A DNA stretch of 64,000 nucleotides, from contig JAHAWY010000050.1 of NCBI GenBank assembly GCA_018385135.1, positions 105,464-169,463 of the forward strand, read 5' to 3'. Below the pieces are notes generated by a model, which was given only the letters and a program-made list of their open reading frames with translations, ran no database searches and was not told the DNA's origin. Position 1 is the first letter of the stretch. Every line of letters starts with the position of its first letter. Origin of the DNA: Oscillospiraceae bacterium (GTDB lineage Bacteria > Bacillota > Clostridia > Oscillospirales > Oscillospiraceae). Below, one piece after another: positions 26,687-35,700 of the stretch. A program made the translations under genes and the position numbers.

Positions 26687-26710
26687 GCGGGTCGGCAAAC
26701 GCCGACCCGC
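26687..26710 (+). terminator. Hairpin after mazF
   Basis: GCGGGTCGGC-AAAC-GCCGACCCGC, a perfect 10-bp stem without T-run, 18 bases after the mazF stop. Confidence 0.55.
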
Positions 26711-26739
26711 AGAAATAAGACAAAAGAGAGGTACATACG

Positions 26740-27222
26740 ATGAAAAAGAAAAGACTTCTAACAGTTTTGCTTGCCGTTATAATTCTGGTTGTCGGCGTTG
26801 GCATTGGAGCGTATGCCGCCTCTAATTACGGCACGCAGTCAGACCCGCTGGTGGCAAAAAGCTATCTCGACGATGTTTTAACGCCGCAGCTTCAGGCTCA
26901 GTTTAACGCGCAGCTCGACCAGAACGTCAATGAGCTTGAGCAGGAGATAGCCGCTGTTGGCTCGTCTCAGGGCGGAAGCTTTGTTCAAGTGAGTCTCACG
27001 TCGGGCAAAACCCTCAAGTGCGACATAGGCTGTGAGATCATCCTGCGCTCCGGCAGCGTGAAAAGTACGGGCGCACTTGCCGATGTTACGGACGGAGCGG
27101 CGCTCTCCTCAGGTGCCGCCGTGTCGGCAAACCATCTTTTGACAGTTGCGCAAAACGGTGACGGAGTTACGGCGACAGCGGATGCGAAGCTTCTTGTTCG
27201 CGGCGTCTACACTATTGGCTAA
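26740..27222 (+). CDS. Exported protein of unknown function
   Basis: 160 residues. A clear signal peptide or anchor (KKKRLLTVLLAVIILVVGVGIGAYAA) is followed by a glutamine- and asparagine-rich helical stretch (LTPQLQAQFNAQLDQNVNELEQEI). A small beta domain with two cysteines (CDIGC) comes last. I recognise no family. The context (after alr-mazF, before coat genes) gives little; a surface or sporulation-related role is only a guess. GAGAGG precedes the ATG. Confidence 0.75.
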   Translation: MKKKRLLTVLLAVIILVVGVGIGAYAASNYGTQSDPLVAKSYLDDVLTPQLQAQFNAQLDQNVNELEQEIAAVGSSQGGSFVQVSLTSGKTLKCDIGCEIILRSGSVKSTGALADVTDGAALSSGAAVSANHLLTVAQNGDGVTATADAKLLVRGVYTIG

Positions 27223-27301
27223 AGCGCGAACGGATAGCTGACTTTGATTGTATAATAAAGAAAGCCGCATTTATTCCGGGAAAAGCCCCAAATAGAAGTT
27301 G

Positions 27302-27342
27302 AAATCGCGGAGTGTGACCGCTAAAGGTACACTCCGCGATTT
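27302..27342. terminator. Perfect 14-bp hairpin after the exported-protein gene
   Basis: AAATCGCGGAGTGT pairs exactly with ACACTCCGCGATTT around a 13-base loop, 80 bases after the stop. No strong T-run follows. Confidence 0.5.
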
Positions 27343-27370
27343 AGTTGTGCTCGGAAAGACTCATACATAG

Positions 27371-27398
27371 AAAAAGAAGGTCTTAGACCTTCTTTTTT
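27371..27398. terminator. Bidirectional terminator
   Basis: AAAAAGAAGGTC-TTA-GACCTTCTTTTTT, with A/T runs on both sides, between a plus-strand gene and the minus-strand coat gene pair. Confidence 0.8.
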
Positions 27399-27403
27399 CG
27401 CAG

Positions 27404-27682
27404 TTAAGGCTGCTTTGAAAACTTCTGTCTTGCCTGTTGGATCTTCTGCTGCTCGGCAGGCTCAACAGGATACCAGCCGTTGCTGCTCATGTCGGTGAAG
27501 ATATCCGCCTGAATGCGGTGCTCGTCGTCTAGAATGTTCAAAAAGGCATTGCGAAGCTGCTCGTTGGCACATTCTCCGGCAAAAAGGTTATAGCTTGAGG
27601 TCATCTGCTTCTGACTGGAAAGGCAGTCAGCGAGGATTTCCTTTTCGGTCATTATTTGGGCGCACTGATTGGGATTTGACAT
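27404..27682 (-). CDS. CotF-like spore coat protein
   Basis: 92 residues. The sequence MTEKEILADCLSSQKQMTSSYNLFAGECANEQLRNAFLNILDDEHRIQADIF follows the CotF-family pattern: a short ferritin-like helical pair with DxLxSQKxxTxxYN and EH. The tail is rich in Q and P. It is presumed to be a spore coat component. It forms a two-gene unit with the small upstream gene at 27695. Confidence 0.82.
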   Translation of the reverse strand: MSNPNQCAQIMTEKEILADCLSSQKQMTSSYNLFAGECANEQLRNAFLNILDDEHRIQADIFTDMSSNGWYPVEPAEQQKIQQARQKFSKQP

Positions 27683-27694
27683 AATACTCTCCTC

Positions 27695-27880
27695 CTATTG
27701 TAAAAAAGAAACCAAAGAATTGTAATGAGTGCGGTGCTTGTTTGCAAAGTTATTTAGATCCTGCTGAATTTTGGTATCATTGCATAGATATGCCATTGCC
27801 TCATATTTTTTTATGAGGGTCTCCTCGAGACCAATCTGATCCTCAAGGGCGGACAGCTCTTTTGAAGTGAGATTTGCCAT
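27695..27880 (-). CDS. Small ferritin-like/CotF-like coat protein
   Basis: 61 residues, entirely helical: LSALEDQIGLEETLIKKYEAMAYLCNDTKIQQDLNNFANKHRTHYNSLVSFL. The spaced E, H and Y positions resemble the helical half of CotF or ferritin-like coat proteins. It lies 12 bases upstream of the CotF-like gene on the same strand, with AGGAGGTCGATC before its ATG. Probably a partner coat component. Confidence 0.72.
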   Translation of the reverse strand: MANLTSKELSALEDQIGLEETLIKKYEAMAYLCNDTKIQQDLNNFANKHRTHYNSLVSFLQ

Positions 27881-27995
27881 GTGATCGACCTCCTAGTAAT
27901 TTATACGCGCCAAAATTTGCTCGTTTAAGCGGCGCTTTTATAGTTTTTCTCAAAAGTATAAAAATATTCGGAGCGCTAACGCGCCCCGAAGGAGG

Positions 27996-28715
27996 TCATG
28001 TATATTTTACGAAGGCGAGCTGATAGTGCCTTCCTCCTATCATCTCTCTGTCGGTGAAAGCTAAATAGCGGCTGTTTGGAATGCCTTTTGCTATGTCATC
28101 AGGTACGGCCAGCCATACGCCCTCCGCTTCCTCGAGCATCAATGCTCCGCTTATCGATGAGCAGACCGACTTTGCCTCCAGCCCTGAAAAAAGCGAGCAG
28201 GGACAAGGGCAATGCCGCCAAACACCGTCGAAAGCAATGCTCTGCTCCGCGAAATTCTCCAAAGGGGGAGGCTTATCATCTTCGGCGGGGAGATGGCAGG
28301 CGCAATCATCGGCTCTCTCACTGCCGGAAGCGTCAGTGCTTTCGCAGCCGCAGCAGTCGCCTGACGTCGGAGGAGCGTCGCTGCTATCGCATACAGACTC
28401 CGTTTTCTCCTCATCGGCATAGCTTAACGCAGGCGGCGTTTCTCCCGCGCGTGCCGCAAAGCTTATTGAGCCGGGAAAGCCGCTCACCGCGCTGCGACTG
28501 AGCTTTTTTGATAAGTACAGTTCACCGTCTCGAGGCTCCATTACGCCAAGATAGCCCTCCGCCCCCTCGCCATAAACGGAAAGCCGCAAAAGCTCCTCGC
28601 GCATGGCGCAGCTTGCCTCAAAGCGCCAGAAGACCCCCTCGCGGCTGACTGTTACCTTACCCGCGTCGGCTCCGTCCAGAATTATTGGATAACACCCCGT
28701 CAGTTCATGCTCCAT
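27996..28715 (-). CDS. Protein of unknown function with cysteine-rich middle
   Basis: 239 residues from the ATG at 28715, which has GAGGAGG upstream; the frame extends 12 codons further without a site. The N-terminal part (about 1-90, MEHELTGCYPIILDGADAGKVTVSREG) and C-terminal part (about 165-239) look like small beta domains. The middle is an acidic, Ser/Pro-rich linker with a cysteine cluster (DCCGCES, DDCACH) and a later HCPCPC. No signal peptide. I do not recognise the family. It is a single gene between coat genes and a nucleoside phosphorylase. Confidence 0.7.
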   Translation of the reverse strand: MEHELTGCYPIILDGADAGKVTVSREGVFWRFEASCAMREELLRLSVYGEGAEGYLGVMEPRDGELYLSKKLSRSAVSGFPGSISFAARAGETPPALSYADEEKTESVCDSSDAPPTSGDCCGCESTDASGSERADDCACHLPAEDDKPPPLENFAEQSIAFDGVWRHCPCPCSLFSGLEAKSVCSSISGALMLEEAEGVWLAVPDDIAKGIPNSRYLAFTDREMIGGRHYQLAFVKYT

Positions 28716-28916
28716 AATTACCTCCTCGCGCTCTCGCGCCCGATGTGACACGCGCGCCCGCGCAAAATAAGCAGGCGGCGTTTAGACACAATTGTCTCCT
28801 AAAAAACGCTTCCCATGAATTATATGAACTTGGTCGGGTTTTATGAGCAAAATCGTCTATGCAAGTGAGAAGCCTAATGATACAATGGGAGTATAAGCGG
28901 CATTTGGAGGTGTGCT

Positions 28917-30221
28917 ATGAATACGTGCGAACTTATTATAAAAAAAAGAAACGGCGGCGTACTGACGGAAAGCGAGATCGGCTATCTGATAGGCGGCTAT
29001 GTGTCCGGAGAAATACCTGACTATCAGATATCCGCGCTGCTGATGGCTATATATTTCCGCGGAATGAACGACGCTGAAACGCTTTATCTCACCAGGGAAA
29101 TGATTAAAAGTGGCGACACGCTCGATTTAAGCGCTATTAGCGGCGTAAAGGTCGATAAGCACTCAACCGGCGGAGTAGGCGATAAAACGAGCCTCGTTCT
29201 TTGTCCCCTGCTCGCAGCCTCGGGGGTGAAGCTCGCGAAAATGTCCGGCAGGGGACTGGGACATACGGGCGGCACTATTGATAAGCTTGAAAGCTTTCCC
29301 GGATTTTCAACCGGCATTGACGGCGAGCGCTTTATTCAGCAGGTAGATAAAATCGGCTTTGCCATAGCCGGACAGACAAAGCGCCTTGTCCCGGCGGATA
29401 AAATGCTCTACGCCCTGCGCGATGTTACGGGGACGGTTGATATTATTCCCCTTATCGTCAGCAGTATTATGAGCAAAAAGCTTGCCTCCGGTGCGGATAT
29501 TATCGCGCTAGACGTAAAATGCGGCAGCGGCGCTTTTATGAAAAGCTTTGAGGACGCAAAAACGCTTGCCGAAAAGATGGTAGCCGTGGGCAAGGGCGCG
29601 GGCAAAAAGACCTTTGCCGTTATATCTGATATGGACGAGCCTTTGGGCTGCGCTGTCGGCAACGCCTTGGAGGTAAAAGAGGCGATAGACACGCTGCGCG
29701 GAGAGGGACCGGCAGAGCTGCATGAGCTTTGTATGGAGCTTGCAGGAGAGGTGCTGCTGTCGGCCGGGATTTGTCAGACGGAGCGGGAGGCTGAAGAAAG
29801 CCTGCTTAAATCGCTTTCTGACGGCTCTGCTCTGCGCAAGCTTGCGGAGATGGTTAAGGCGCAGGGCGGCGACGAGCGCGCGGTATTTGACACCTCTCTT
29901 TTGCCGAAAGCGCCTGTAACACACGAGCTTATATCCACACAGACGGGGTTTGTGGAGTCTATCAACGCCGAGGGCGTCGGCAGAGTATGTATACACCTTG
30001 GCGGAGGAAGAATGACAAAGGACAGTAAAATAGACCTCTCTGTGGGCGTTGTGCTGCATAAAAAGGTCGGTGATTGCGTTTCTGCGGGAGAGAGCATTGC
30101 CACGATACACGCGGCAGACGCGGCAAGCGCCGCTGAAGCCGAGCGGCTTTTGACAGAGTGCTACCGCCTTGGAGATAAGCGCAGTGAAAAAAGCGGCATA
30201 GTCCGTGCTGTTATAAAATAG
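28917..30221 (+). CDS. pdp: Pyrimidine-nucleoside phosphorylase
   Basis: 434 residues, the typical length. The family signature is KHSTGGVGDKTSLVL with the phosphate-binding region, followed by KMSGRGLGHTGGTIDKLES and a C-terminal alpha/beta domain ending in HAADAASAAEAERLL. It cleaves uridine, thymidine or deoxyuridine with phosphate to base and pentose-1-phosphate. The sequence does not let me separate Pdp from DeoA with certainty. GGAGGTGTGCT precedes the ATG; it looks monocistronic. Confidence 0.93.
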   Translation: MNTCELIIKKRNGGVLTESEIGYLIGGYVSGEIPDYQISALLMAIYFRGMNDAETLYLTREMIKSGDTLDLSAISGVKVDKHSTGGVGDKTSLVLCPLLAASGVKLAKMSGRGLGHTGGTIDKLESFPGFSTGIDGERFIQQVDKIGFAIAGQTKRLVPADKMLYALRDVTGTVDIIPLIVSSIMSKKLASGADIIALDVKCGSGAFMKSFEDAKTLAEKMVAVGKGAGKKTFAVISDMDEPLGCAVGNALEVKEAIDTLRGEGPAELHELCMELAGEVLLSAGICQTEREAEESLLKSLSDGSALRKLAEMVKAQGGDERAVFDTSLLPKAPVTHELISTQTGFVESINAEGVGRVCIHLGGGRMTKDSKIDLSVGVVLHKKVGDCVSAGESIATIHAADAASAAEAERLLTECYRLGDKRSEKSGIVRAVIK

Positions 30222-30330
30222 CTTCAATCCTTAGCGAGAACAGCAGCGATATCACTGTAATGGACATATCGCACAAAAGCCAAGCTTATGATAGCAGACT
30301 AATTCGGTAACAAATTAGCGAGATAAAGTA

Positions 30331-30359
30331 TTGACGCTTTTTGCCTGTGAGTTTATACT
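30331..30359 (+). promoter_or_regulatory. Promoter of the his operon
   Basis: TTGACG and TATACT with 17-bp spacing, about 30 bases before hisZ. No T-box or attenuator-like leader is seen. Confidence 0.75.
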
Positions 30360-30389
30360 TGTAGCATAAGAGGAAAAGGCAGGTGCGCT

Positions 30390-31514
30390 ATGAACACAGT
30401 TACTTCCGACCTCCGCCGCGAGGAGAGAGCAATTTTTGAGTTGCGTGAGCTTTATGAGCAGTATGGCTATAAAAAATACAAAATGAGCAAGTTTGAGGAG
30501 TATGACCTCTATCTTGAGAACAAGAGCTTTCTTCCAAGCTCGCAGGTCATTACCTTTACCGATCTCAACGGCAAGCTTTTGGCGCTCAAGCCGGATGTTA
30601 CTCTTTCTATCGCAAAATACATTCCTACTTGCCCGGCGGAGCCGGAAAAGGTCTATTACAACGAAAATGTCTATCGCACTCCGCGCGGCTCGCATGAGTA
30701 TAAGGAAATCATGCAGGTGGGGCTGGAGTACCTTGGCAGCATTGACCTTTACGCTCAGTGCGAGGTGCTTTCACTGGCGCTCAGAAGTCTGCAAAAGCTT
30801 TCGGAAAGCTGTGTTATGGTGCTTTCTGATATGGGCTTTATATCGGGGCTTTTGGAGTATTGTGCCCTGCCGCTGGCGCTTGAGGAGCGCATCGTTGCCT
30901 GCGTTGAGCATAAAAACGCGCACGAGATCAAGAGACTCTGTGCCGAAAACGGCGTTGACGAGGAGCTTTGTCAGAGCATTGCCGCGCTGACTGGTCTTTA
31001 CGGTGAGCTTGACGATACAATTCGGCGGGCGAGAGCGCTCGTAAAAAACGACAAAATGGCAAGCTCGCTTGACAGACTCACGGAAATTGCAAGCGTCCTC
31101 TCCGCCGAGACGGACGGCAGCCTGCGGCTGGACTTTTCCGTTATTAACGATTTGAGCTATTATAACGGGCTTATTTTTCAGGGCTTTATTGACGGTGTGC
31201 CAAGCGCGGTGCTTTCCGGCGGACGCTACGACAAGCTTATGGAGCGTCTCGGAAAAAACACATCGGCTATGGGCTTTGCCGTATATGTTGACCAGCTTGA
31301 GCGCTTGGGCTTTGAGGAGCGCCGCTATGATGTTGACGTTTTGCTGCTATACGATGAGGGAGCGGACGTTTCAAAGCTGACGGCGGCTGTAAAAATGCTT
31401 ACGAATAACGGTCAGCGTGTGCGCGTGCAGAGCGCGCTCTCTGAAAAGCTGCGCTTCAGGCAGCTTTTAAAGCTCGGCGAAAGGGGGCTTGAAATTCTTG
31501 AATCCAATGATTAG
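30390..31514 (+). CDS. hisZ: ATP phosphoribosyltransferase regulatory subunit
   Basis: 374 residues, a histidyl-tRNA synthetase paralog lacking aminoacylation function. Class II motifs are recognisable: FTDLNGKLLALKPDVTLSIAKY, YYNENVYR (motif 2 region) and SGGRYDKLMERLG. HisZ forms a hetero-octamer with the short form of HisG and makes it active and histidine-sensitive. It is first in hisZGDCBHAFIE, overlapping hisG. GGCAGGTGCGCT precedes the ATG. Confidence 0.94.
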   Translation: MNTVTSDLRREERAIFELRELYEQYGYKKYKMSKFEEYDLYLENKSFLPSSQVITFTDLNGKLLALKPDVTLSIAKYIPTCPAEPEKVYYNENVYRTPRGSHEYKEIMQVGLEYLGSIDLYAQCEVLSLALRSLQKLSESCVMVLSDMGFISGLLEYCALPLALEERIVACVEHKNAHEIKRLCAENGVDEELCQSIAALTGLYGELDDTIRRARALVKNDKMASSLDRLTEIASVLSAETDGSLRLDFSVINDLSYYNGLIFQGFIDGVPSAVLSGGRYDKLMERLGKNTSAMGFAVYVDQLERLGFEERRYDVDVLLLYDEGADVSKLTAAVKMLTNNGQRVRVQSALSEKLRFRQLLKLGERGLEILESND

Positions 31515-32133
31515 CGTCGCTCTTCCAAAGGGGAGATTGGGCGAGAGCGTTTATAAGATTTTTGACGAGATCGGCTACGGCTGCCCCGAGATAATGGAGG
31601 AGGGGCGCAAGCTTATATTTGAAAACGCTGAAAACCGCGTTAGCTATTTTTGGGCAAAGCCGTCGGATGTGGCGATATACGTTGAGCATGGAGCGGCGGA
31701 TATCGGCGTTGCCGGGCTTGATATTCTATTAGAGCAGCAGCCGGATGTTTTTGAGCTTTTGGATTTGGGACTGGGCAAATGCCGCATGGCGGTGGCGGGC
31801 AAAAAGGATGCCCTGCGCGACACGGACAGGACTCTGCGCGTGGCGACAAAGTTTCCGAATATAGCCAAGAGCTATTACGCCGAGCAAAGCAGGGAAATTG
31901 AGATAATCAAGCTCAACGGCTCGATAGAGCTTGCGCCCATCGTTAAGCTCTCTGACGTTATAGTAGACATTGTGGAAACCGGCAAAACACTCAAGGAAAA
32001 TGACCTTGAGGTGCTGGAGACCGTTTGTGACATCAGCGCACGGCTCATTGTAAACAAGGCTGCGTTTCGCTTTAAAACGGAGCAGATAGAACAGATGTGC
32101 GGCAAGCTGCGCGAGCGCATTGCGAAAGGATAA
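31507..32133 (+). CDS. hisG: ATP phosphoribosyltransferase, short form
   Basis: About 208 residues, the short HisG that needs HisZ. Motifs: VALPKGRLGE, ENRVSYFWAKPSDVAIYVEHGAADIGVAG, ATKFPNIAKSYY, and the PRPP-binding IVDIVETGKTLKEN. It catalyses the first step of histidine synthesis. The ATG at 31507 overlaps the hisZ stop (ATGATTAG). TTG codons at 31489 and 31498 are possible alternatives because AAGGGGG lies at 31481-31487. Confidence 0.94.
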   Translation: MISVALPKGRLGESVYKIFDEIGYGCPEIMEEGRKLIFENAENRVSYFWAKPSDVAIYVEHGAADIGVAGLDILLEQQPDVFELLDLGLGKCRMAVAGKKDALRDTDRTLRVATKFPNIAKSYYAEQSREIEIIKLNGSIELAPIVKLSDVIVDIVETGKTLKENDLEVLETVCDISARLIVNKAAFRFKTEQIEQMCGKLRERIAKG

Positions 32134-32138
32134 GGCTG

Positions 32139-33425
32139 ATGATTAAAATTTTGGACATGAAGCGCGTATCCGAAAACGAAATCTTTCTTCGCGGGCTTTC
32201 AGAGCCGGACGTTTTTGCACCGGTAGCAGAGATAATTGCGGAGGTTCGCGCACGCGGCGATGCTGCGGTTCTTGATTTCACAGAGAAATTCGACGGTGTG
32301 AGACCGGCTTCCCTTGAGCTTGCGTCCGAGGAATGGGACTCTGCTGTTGACAGCGTTGAGCCGGAGTTTATGGACATTCTGCGCGAGGCGGCGGAGAATA
32401 TTAGAGCCTATCACTCACGTCAGTTGAAAAAGGGTTATGAGATACGCGAGGAAAACGGCGTTATCCTAGGGCAGAAGCTGACGCCGCTCGCCAGAGTGGG
32501 ACTATACATACCCGGAGGCACGGCAAGCTACCCCTCCTCGGTATTGATGAACTGTATTCCCGCCAAGCTAGCGGGTGTTGGCGAGATCATCATGGTAACT
32601 CCGCCGGACAAAAACGGGGGAGTTAACGCCTGCATATTAGCCGCGGCAAAGGTGGCGGGAGTTGACCGCATTATTAAATGCGGCGGCGCTCAGGCTGTTG
32701 CGGCGCTTGCCTACGGAACGGAGAGCATTCCGCGCGCCGATAAGATCGTCGGACCGGGAAATGTTTTTGTGGCGGAGGCAAAGCGGCAGGTCTATGGCGC
32801 TGTTGATATCGACATGATAGCAGGTCCGAGCGAGATTCTTGTCATCTCCGATGAAAAGACCAGCCCTGTCGTTCTGGCTGCCGATATGCTCTCTCAAGCC
32901 GAGCATGACAAGATGGCTACAGCCGTTTTGATAACGACCGATGCAAAGCTTGCTGAGAGAACGGCGGAGGAGCTTGAGCGCCAGCTATCCGAGCTTCCGC
33001 GCGAGGAGATCGCCCGAGCTTCGATAGAAAATAACGGCAAAATAATCATAGCGGACAGCATTGAAAAAGCAATCGAGCTTTCAAACCGCATTGCGCCGGA
33101 GCATCTGGAGCTTTGTGTCGATGATCCCTTCAACTATCTTGACCTGATAGAAAACGCAGGCTCTATCTTCCTCGGAAGAAGCTGCCCCGAGCCTTTGGGA
33201 GACTATTTCGCGGGAACGAACCACACGCTGCCGACCGGCGGCAGAGCGAGGTTTTCAAGCCCGCTGAGTGTTGACGATTTTGTTAAGAAATCCAGTTACA
33301 CCTATTATACCGAGGAAGCGCTCAACGCACTTTGCGACAAGATCGCCGGCTTTGCCCGCAGGGAGGGACTGGAGGCGCACGCTCGCAGCGCGACCATCAG
33401 AAAACGTCTGAAAGGCGGTAACTGA
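32139..33425 (+). CDS. hisD: Histidinol dehydrogenase
   Basis: 428 residues, normal length. Blocks: YIPGGTASYPSSVLMNCIPAKLAG, GGAQAVAALAYGT, DKIVGPGNVFVAEAKRQVYG, IDMIAGPSEILVI and the metal-binding SQAEHDK and GTNHTLPTGG. It oxidises histidinol to histidine in two NAD-dependent steps. The ATG at 32139 follows GAAAGGATAAGG; the frame upstream lies inside hisG. Confidence 0.96.
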   Translation: MIKILDMKRVSENEIFLRGLSEPDVFAPVAEIIAEVRARGDAAVLDFTEKFDGVRPASLELASEEWDSAVDSVEPEFMDILREAAENIRAYHSRQLKKGYEIREENGVILGQKLTPLARVGLYIPGGTASYPSSVLMNCIPAKLAGVGEIIMVTPPDKNGGVNACILAAAKVAGVDRIIKCGGAQAVAALAYGTESIPRADKIVGPGNVFVAEAKRQVYGAVDIDMIAGPSEILVISDEKTSPVVLAADMLSQAEHDKMATAVLITTDAKLAERTAEELERQLSELPREEIARASIENNGKIIIADSIEKAIELSNRIAPEHLELCVDDPFNYLDLIENAGSIFLGRSCPEPLGDYFAGTNHTLPTGGRARFSSPLSVDDFVKKSSYTYYTEEALNALCDKIAGFARREGLEAHARSATIRKRLKGGN

Positions 33426-33427
33426 TT

Positions 33428-34483
33428 ATGAGCAGGTTTTTAAGTCCGCGCTTTGCCGCACTCAAGCAATACGTCCCGGGCGAGCAGCCGCAAAACAGAA
33501 GCTTTATCAAGCTTAACACAAACGAGTCACCCTATCCGCCCTCACCGGAGGTCGTTGCAGCTATATGCCGCGGTGAGGTGGAGAAGCTTCGCCTTTATTC
33601 AGACCCCCAGTGCCGCGTTTTGCGGCAGACGCTTGCCGCTCACTATGGCGTTGAGCCGGAAAATGTAATTGTCGGCAACGGCTCGGACGAGATTTTAAGC
33701 TTTATTTTTATGGCGTTTTGCGATAGTGAGAGGGGAGTTGCCTTTCCCGATATCAGCTATGGCTTTTACCCTGTCTATGCCGACTTGTACGGGCTTGACC
33801 GCCGCGAGATACCCCTGAGAGAGGACTTTTCACTCTGCGCGGAGGATTACTGCGGTATTAATCGAACGATTGTTTTCGCAAACCCAAATGCGCCGACGGG
33901 ACTTGCAATCTCCCCTGACGAGGTTGAGCGCATCGTCAAAAGCAACCCCGATAACGTGGTCGCTGTGGATGAGGCGTATGTGGACTTTGGCGGCGAAAGC
34001 TGTGTTTCGCTTACGAAAACGTATGACAATCTGCTTGTTGTGCAGACCTTTTCCAAGTCGCGCTCGCTTGCCGGCGCAAGATTGGGCTATGCCATCGGCA
34101 GCGACGAGCTTATAGCCGATTTGGAAAGGCTTCGCAACTCCACAAACCCATATAATGTTAATCGCCTTACGCTTATCGCGGGTCAGAGGGCTGTTGAAAG
34201 TCAGAGCTATTATTACGAAAACTGCGCTAAAACAGCGCAGACGCGCGATAAAACTGCGGAGAGTCTGCGCGCTCTGGGCTTTAGCTGCACAGACAGCAAG
34301 GCGAATTTCATTTTTGCCGAGCATTCCAAGCTCTCCGGCATCGAGCTTTACAGCGGTCTGCGAGAGAGAGGGATACTCGTTCGTCACTTCAATAAGCCCC
34401 GCATTGATAATCATGTCAGAATAACCGTCGGCACAAGCGAGCAGATGGAGGCTCTTGTTGCCGCGATAAAGGAGATGCTTTGA
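33428..34483 (+). CDS. hisC: Histidinol-phosphate aminotransferase
   Basis: 351 residues, class II aminotransferase fold. IKLNTNESPYPPSPEV at the N-terminus, NGSDEILSF, VDEAYVDFGGES, and the PLP lysine in QTFSKSRSLAGARLGYA. It converts imidazole-acetol phosphate to histidinol phosphate with glutamate. It starts two bases after the hisD stop. Confidence 0.96.
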   Translation: MSRFLSPRFAALKQYVPGEQPQNRSFIKLNTNESPYPPSPEVVAAICRGEVEKLRLYSDPQCRVLRQTLAAHYGVEPENVIVGNGSDEILSFIFMAFCDSERGVAFPDISYGFYPVYADLYGLDRREIPLREDFSLCAEDYCGINRTIVFANPNAPTGLAISPDEVERIVKSNPDNVVAVDEAYVDFGGESCVSLTKTYDNLLVVQTFSKSRSLAGARLGYAIGSDELIADLERLRNSTNPYNVNRLTLIAGQRAVESQSYYYENCAKTAQTRDKTAESLRALGFSCTDSKANFIFAEHSKLSGIELYSGLRERGILVRHFNKPRIDNHVRITVGTSEQMEALVAAIKEML

Positions 34484-34485
34484 TT

Positions 34486-35070
34486 ATGAGAAGCTACACG
34501 CTTGAGAGAAAGACCGCCGAGACGGATATTGCGCTTTCGCTCTGCTTAGAGGGCGGCGAATGCTCTGTTAACACAGGCTGCGGCTTTTTGGACCATATGC
34601 TGACCCTCTTTGCCCGTCACGGCGGCTTTGGTTTAAGCGTTTCCTGTGTCGGTGATGTTAACGTGGACTACCACCACACCACTGAGGATGTAGGTATCTG
34701 CCTTGGCACGGCTCTGCGCGAGGCTCTCGGAGACAAGGCGGGAATAGTGCGCTACGGCGATATTATTCTCCCTATGGACGAGACTCTCATACTTTGCGCC
34801 GCAGATATATCGGGGCGTGCGCACCTTTCCTATGACGTAACGCCGCCGACTGAAAAGGTGGGCGATTTTGACACGGAGCTGGTGAAGGAGTTCTTGCTCG
34901 GCTTTGTTCGCAGCGCGCAGCTTACGCTTCATATACGCCAGATGGCGGGAGAGAACTCACACCACATATTAGAGGGAGTTTTCAAGGCTTTGGGAAGAAC
35001 GCTTTCAAAGGCGGTGGCGATCGATCCGAAGCGTGTCGGGGAGATACCCTCAACAAAGGGAGCGTTGTGA
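34486..35070 (+). CDS. hisB: Imidazoleglycerol-phosphate dehydratase
   Basis: 194 residues from the ATG at 34486; a TTG at 34480 overlapping hisC is the alternative, since AAAGGAG at 34468 serves either. Metal-binding motifs are GCGFLDHMLTLFARHGG, DVNVDYHHTTEDVG, and ENSHHILEGVFKALGR. It is a dehydratase only, without the phosphatase domain of enterobacterial HisB, so histidinol phosphatase must be encoded elsewhere. Confidence 0.95.
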   Translation: MRSYTLERKTAETDIALSLCLEGGECSVNTGCGFLDHMLTLFARHGGFGLSVSCVGDVNVDYHHTTEDVGICLGTALREALGDKAGIVRYGDIILPMDETLILCAADISGRAHLSYDVTPPTEKVGDFDTELVKEFLLGFVRSAQLTLHIRQMAGENSHHILEGVFKALGRTLSKAVAIDPKRVGEIPSTKGAL

Positions 35071-35687
35071 TGGTTGCGATAGTTGATTACGGAGTCGGCA
35101 ATCTGTTTTCGCTGAAAAGCTCACTTGCCTATATTGGCGAGGAGGCGGTAGTGACAAGTGAGCCGAAAACGCTTGAGCGAGCCGAACGCATAATCCTGCC
35201 CGGAGTCGGCGCTTTTGCCGACGCTGCGGAAAAGCTTTCGGGCTGTGGGCTGGATAAAACTGTGAAAGCCCTCGCCGAAGCGGGAAAGCCGCTAATGGGC
35301 ATCTGCCTTGGAATGCAGCTTTTGTTTGATAAAAGCTTTGAATTCGGGGAGACTGCGGGTCTTGGACTTGTTCGGGGCGAGGTCAAGCCCATTGAACCTG
35401 TTATCCCGAAGGACTACAAGGTTCCACATATAGGCTGGAACGCTCTGCGCTTTTCAGAACGCGGCAGGGCGGACGGAATTTTTAAATATATCAAGGACGG
35501 AGACTGCGTTTATTTCGTCCACTCCTTCGCGGCAACGGGCTGCGGAGAAAGCCTGCTTGCAAGCGCCGAATACGGCGCGGAGCTGACGGCTGCTGTGCGA
35601 AGCGGCAGTGTTTTCGGTATGCAGTTCCACCCCGAAAAAAGCGGCGACGTTGGACTTAAAATATTAAAGGCATTCTGCGAAATTTGA
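35070..35687 (+). CDS. hisH: Imidazole glycerol phosphate synthase, glutaminase subunit
   Basis: About 205 residues. Class I glutamine amidotransferase with the nucleophile in MGICLGMQLLFDKS (cysteine about 80) and the His-Glu pair in GMQFHPEKS. It feeds ammonia to HisF. The start overlaps the hisB stop (GTGATG); the ATG at 35070 is chosen, with AAAGGGAG upstream. Confidence 0.95.
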   Translation: MVAIVDYGVGNLFSLKSSLAYIGEEAVVTSEPKTLERAERIILPGVGAFADAAEKLSGCGLDKTVKALAEAGKPLMGICLGMQLLFDKSFEFGETAGLGLVRGEVKPIEPVIPKDYKVPHIGWNALRFSERGRADGIFKYIKDGDCVYFVHSFAATGCGESLLASAEYGAELTAAVRSGSVFGMQFHPEKSGDVGLKILKAFCEI

Positions 35688-35700
35688 ACGGAGAGACTAT

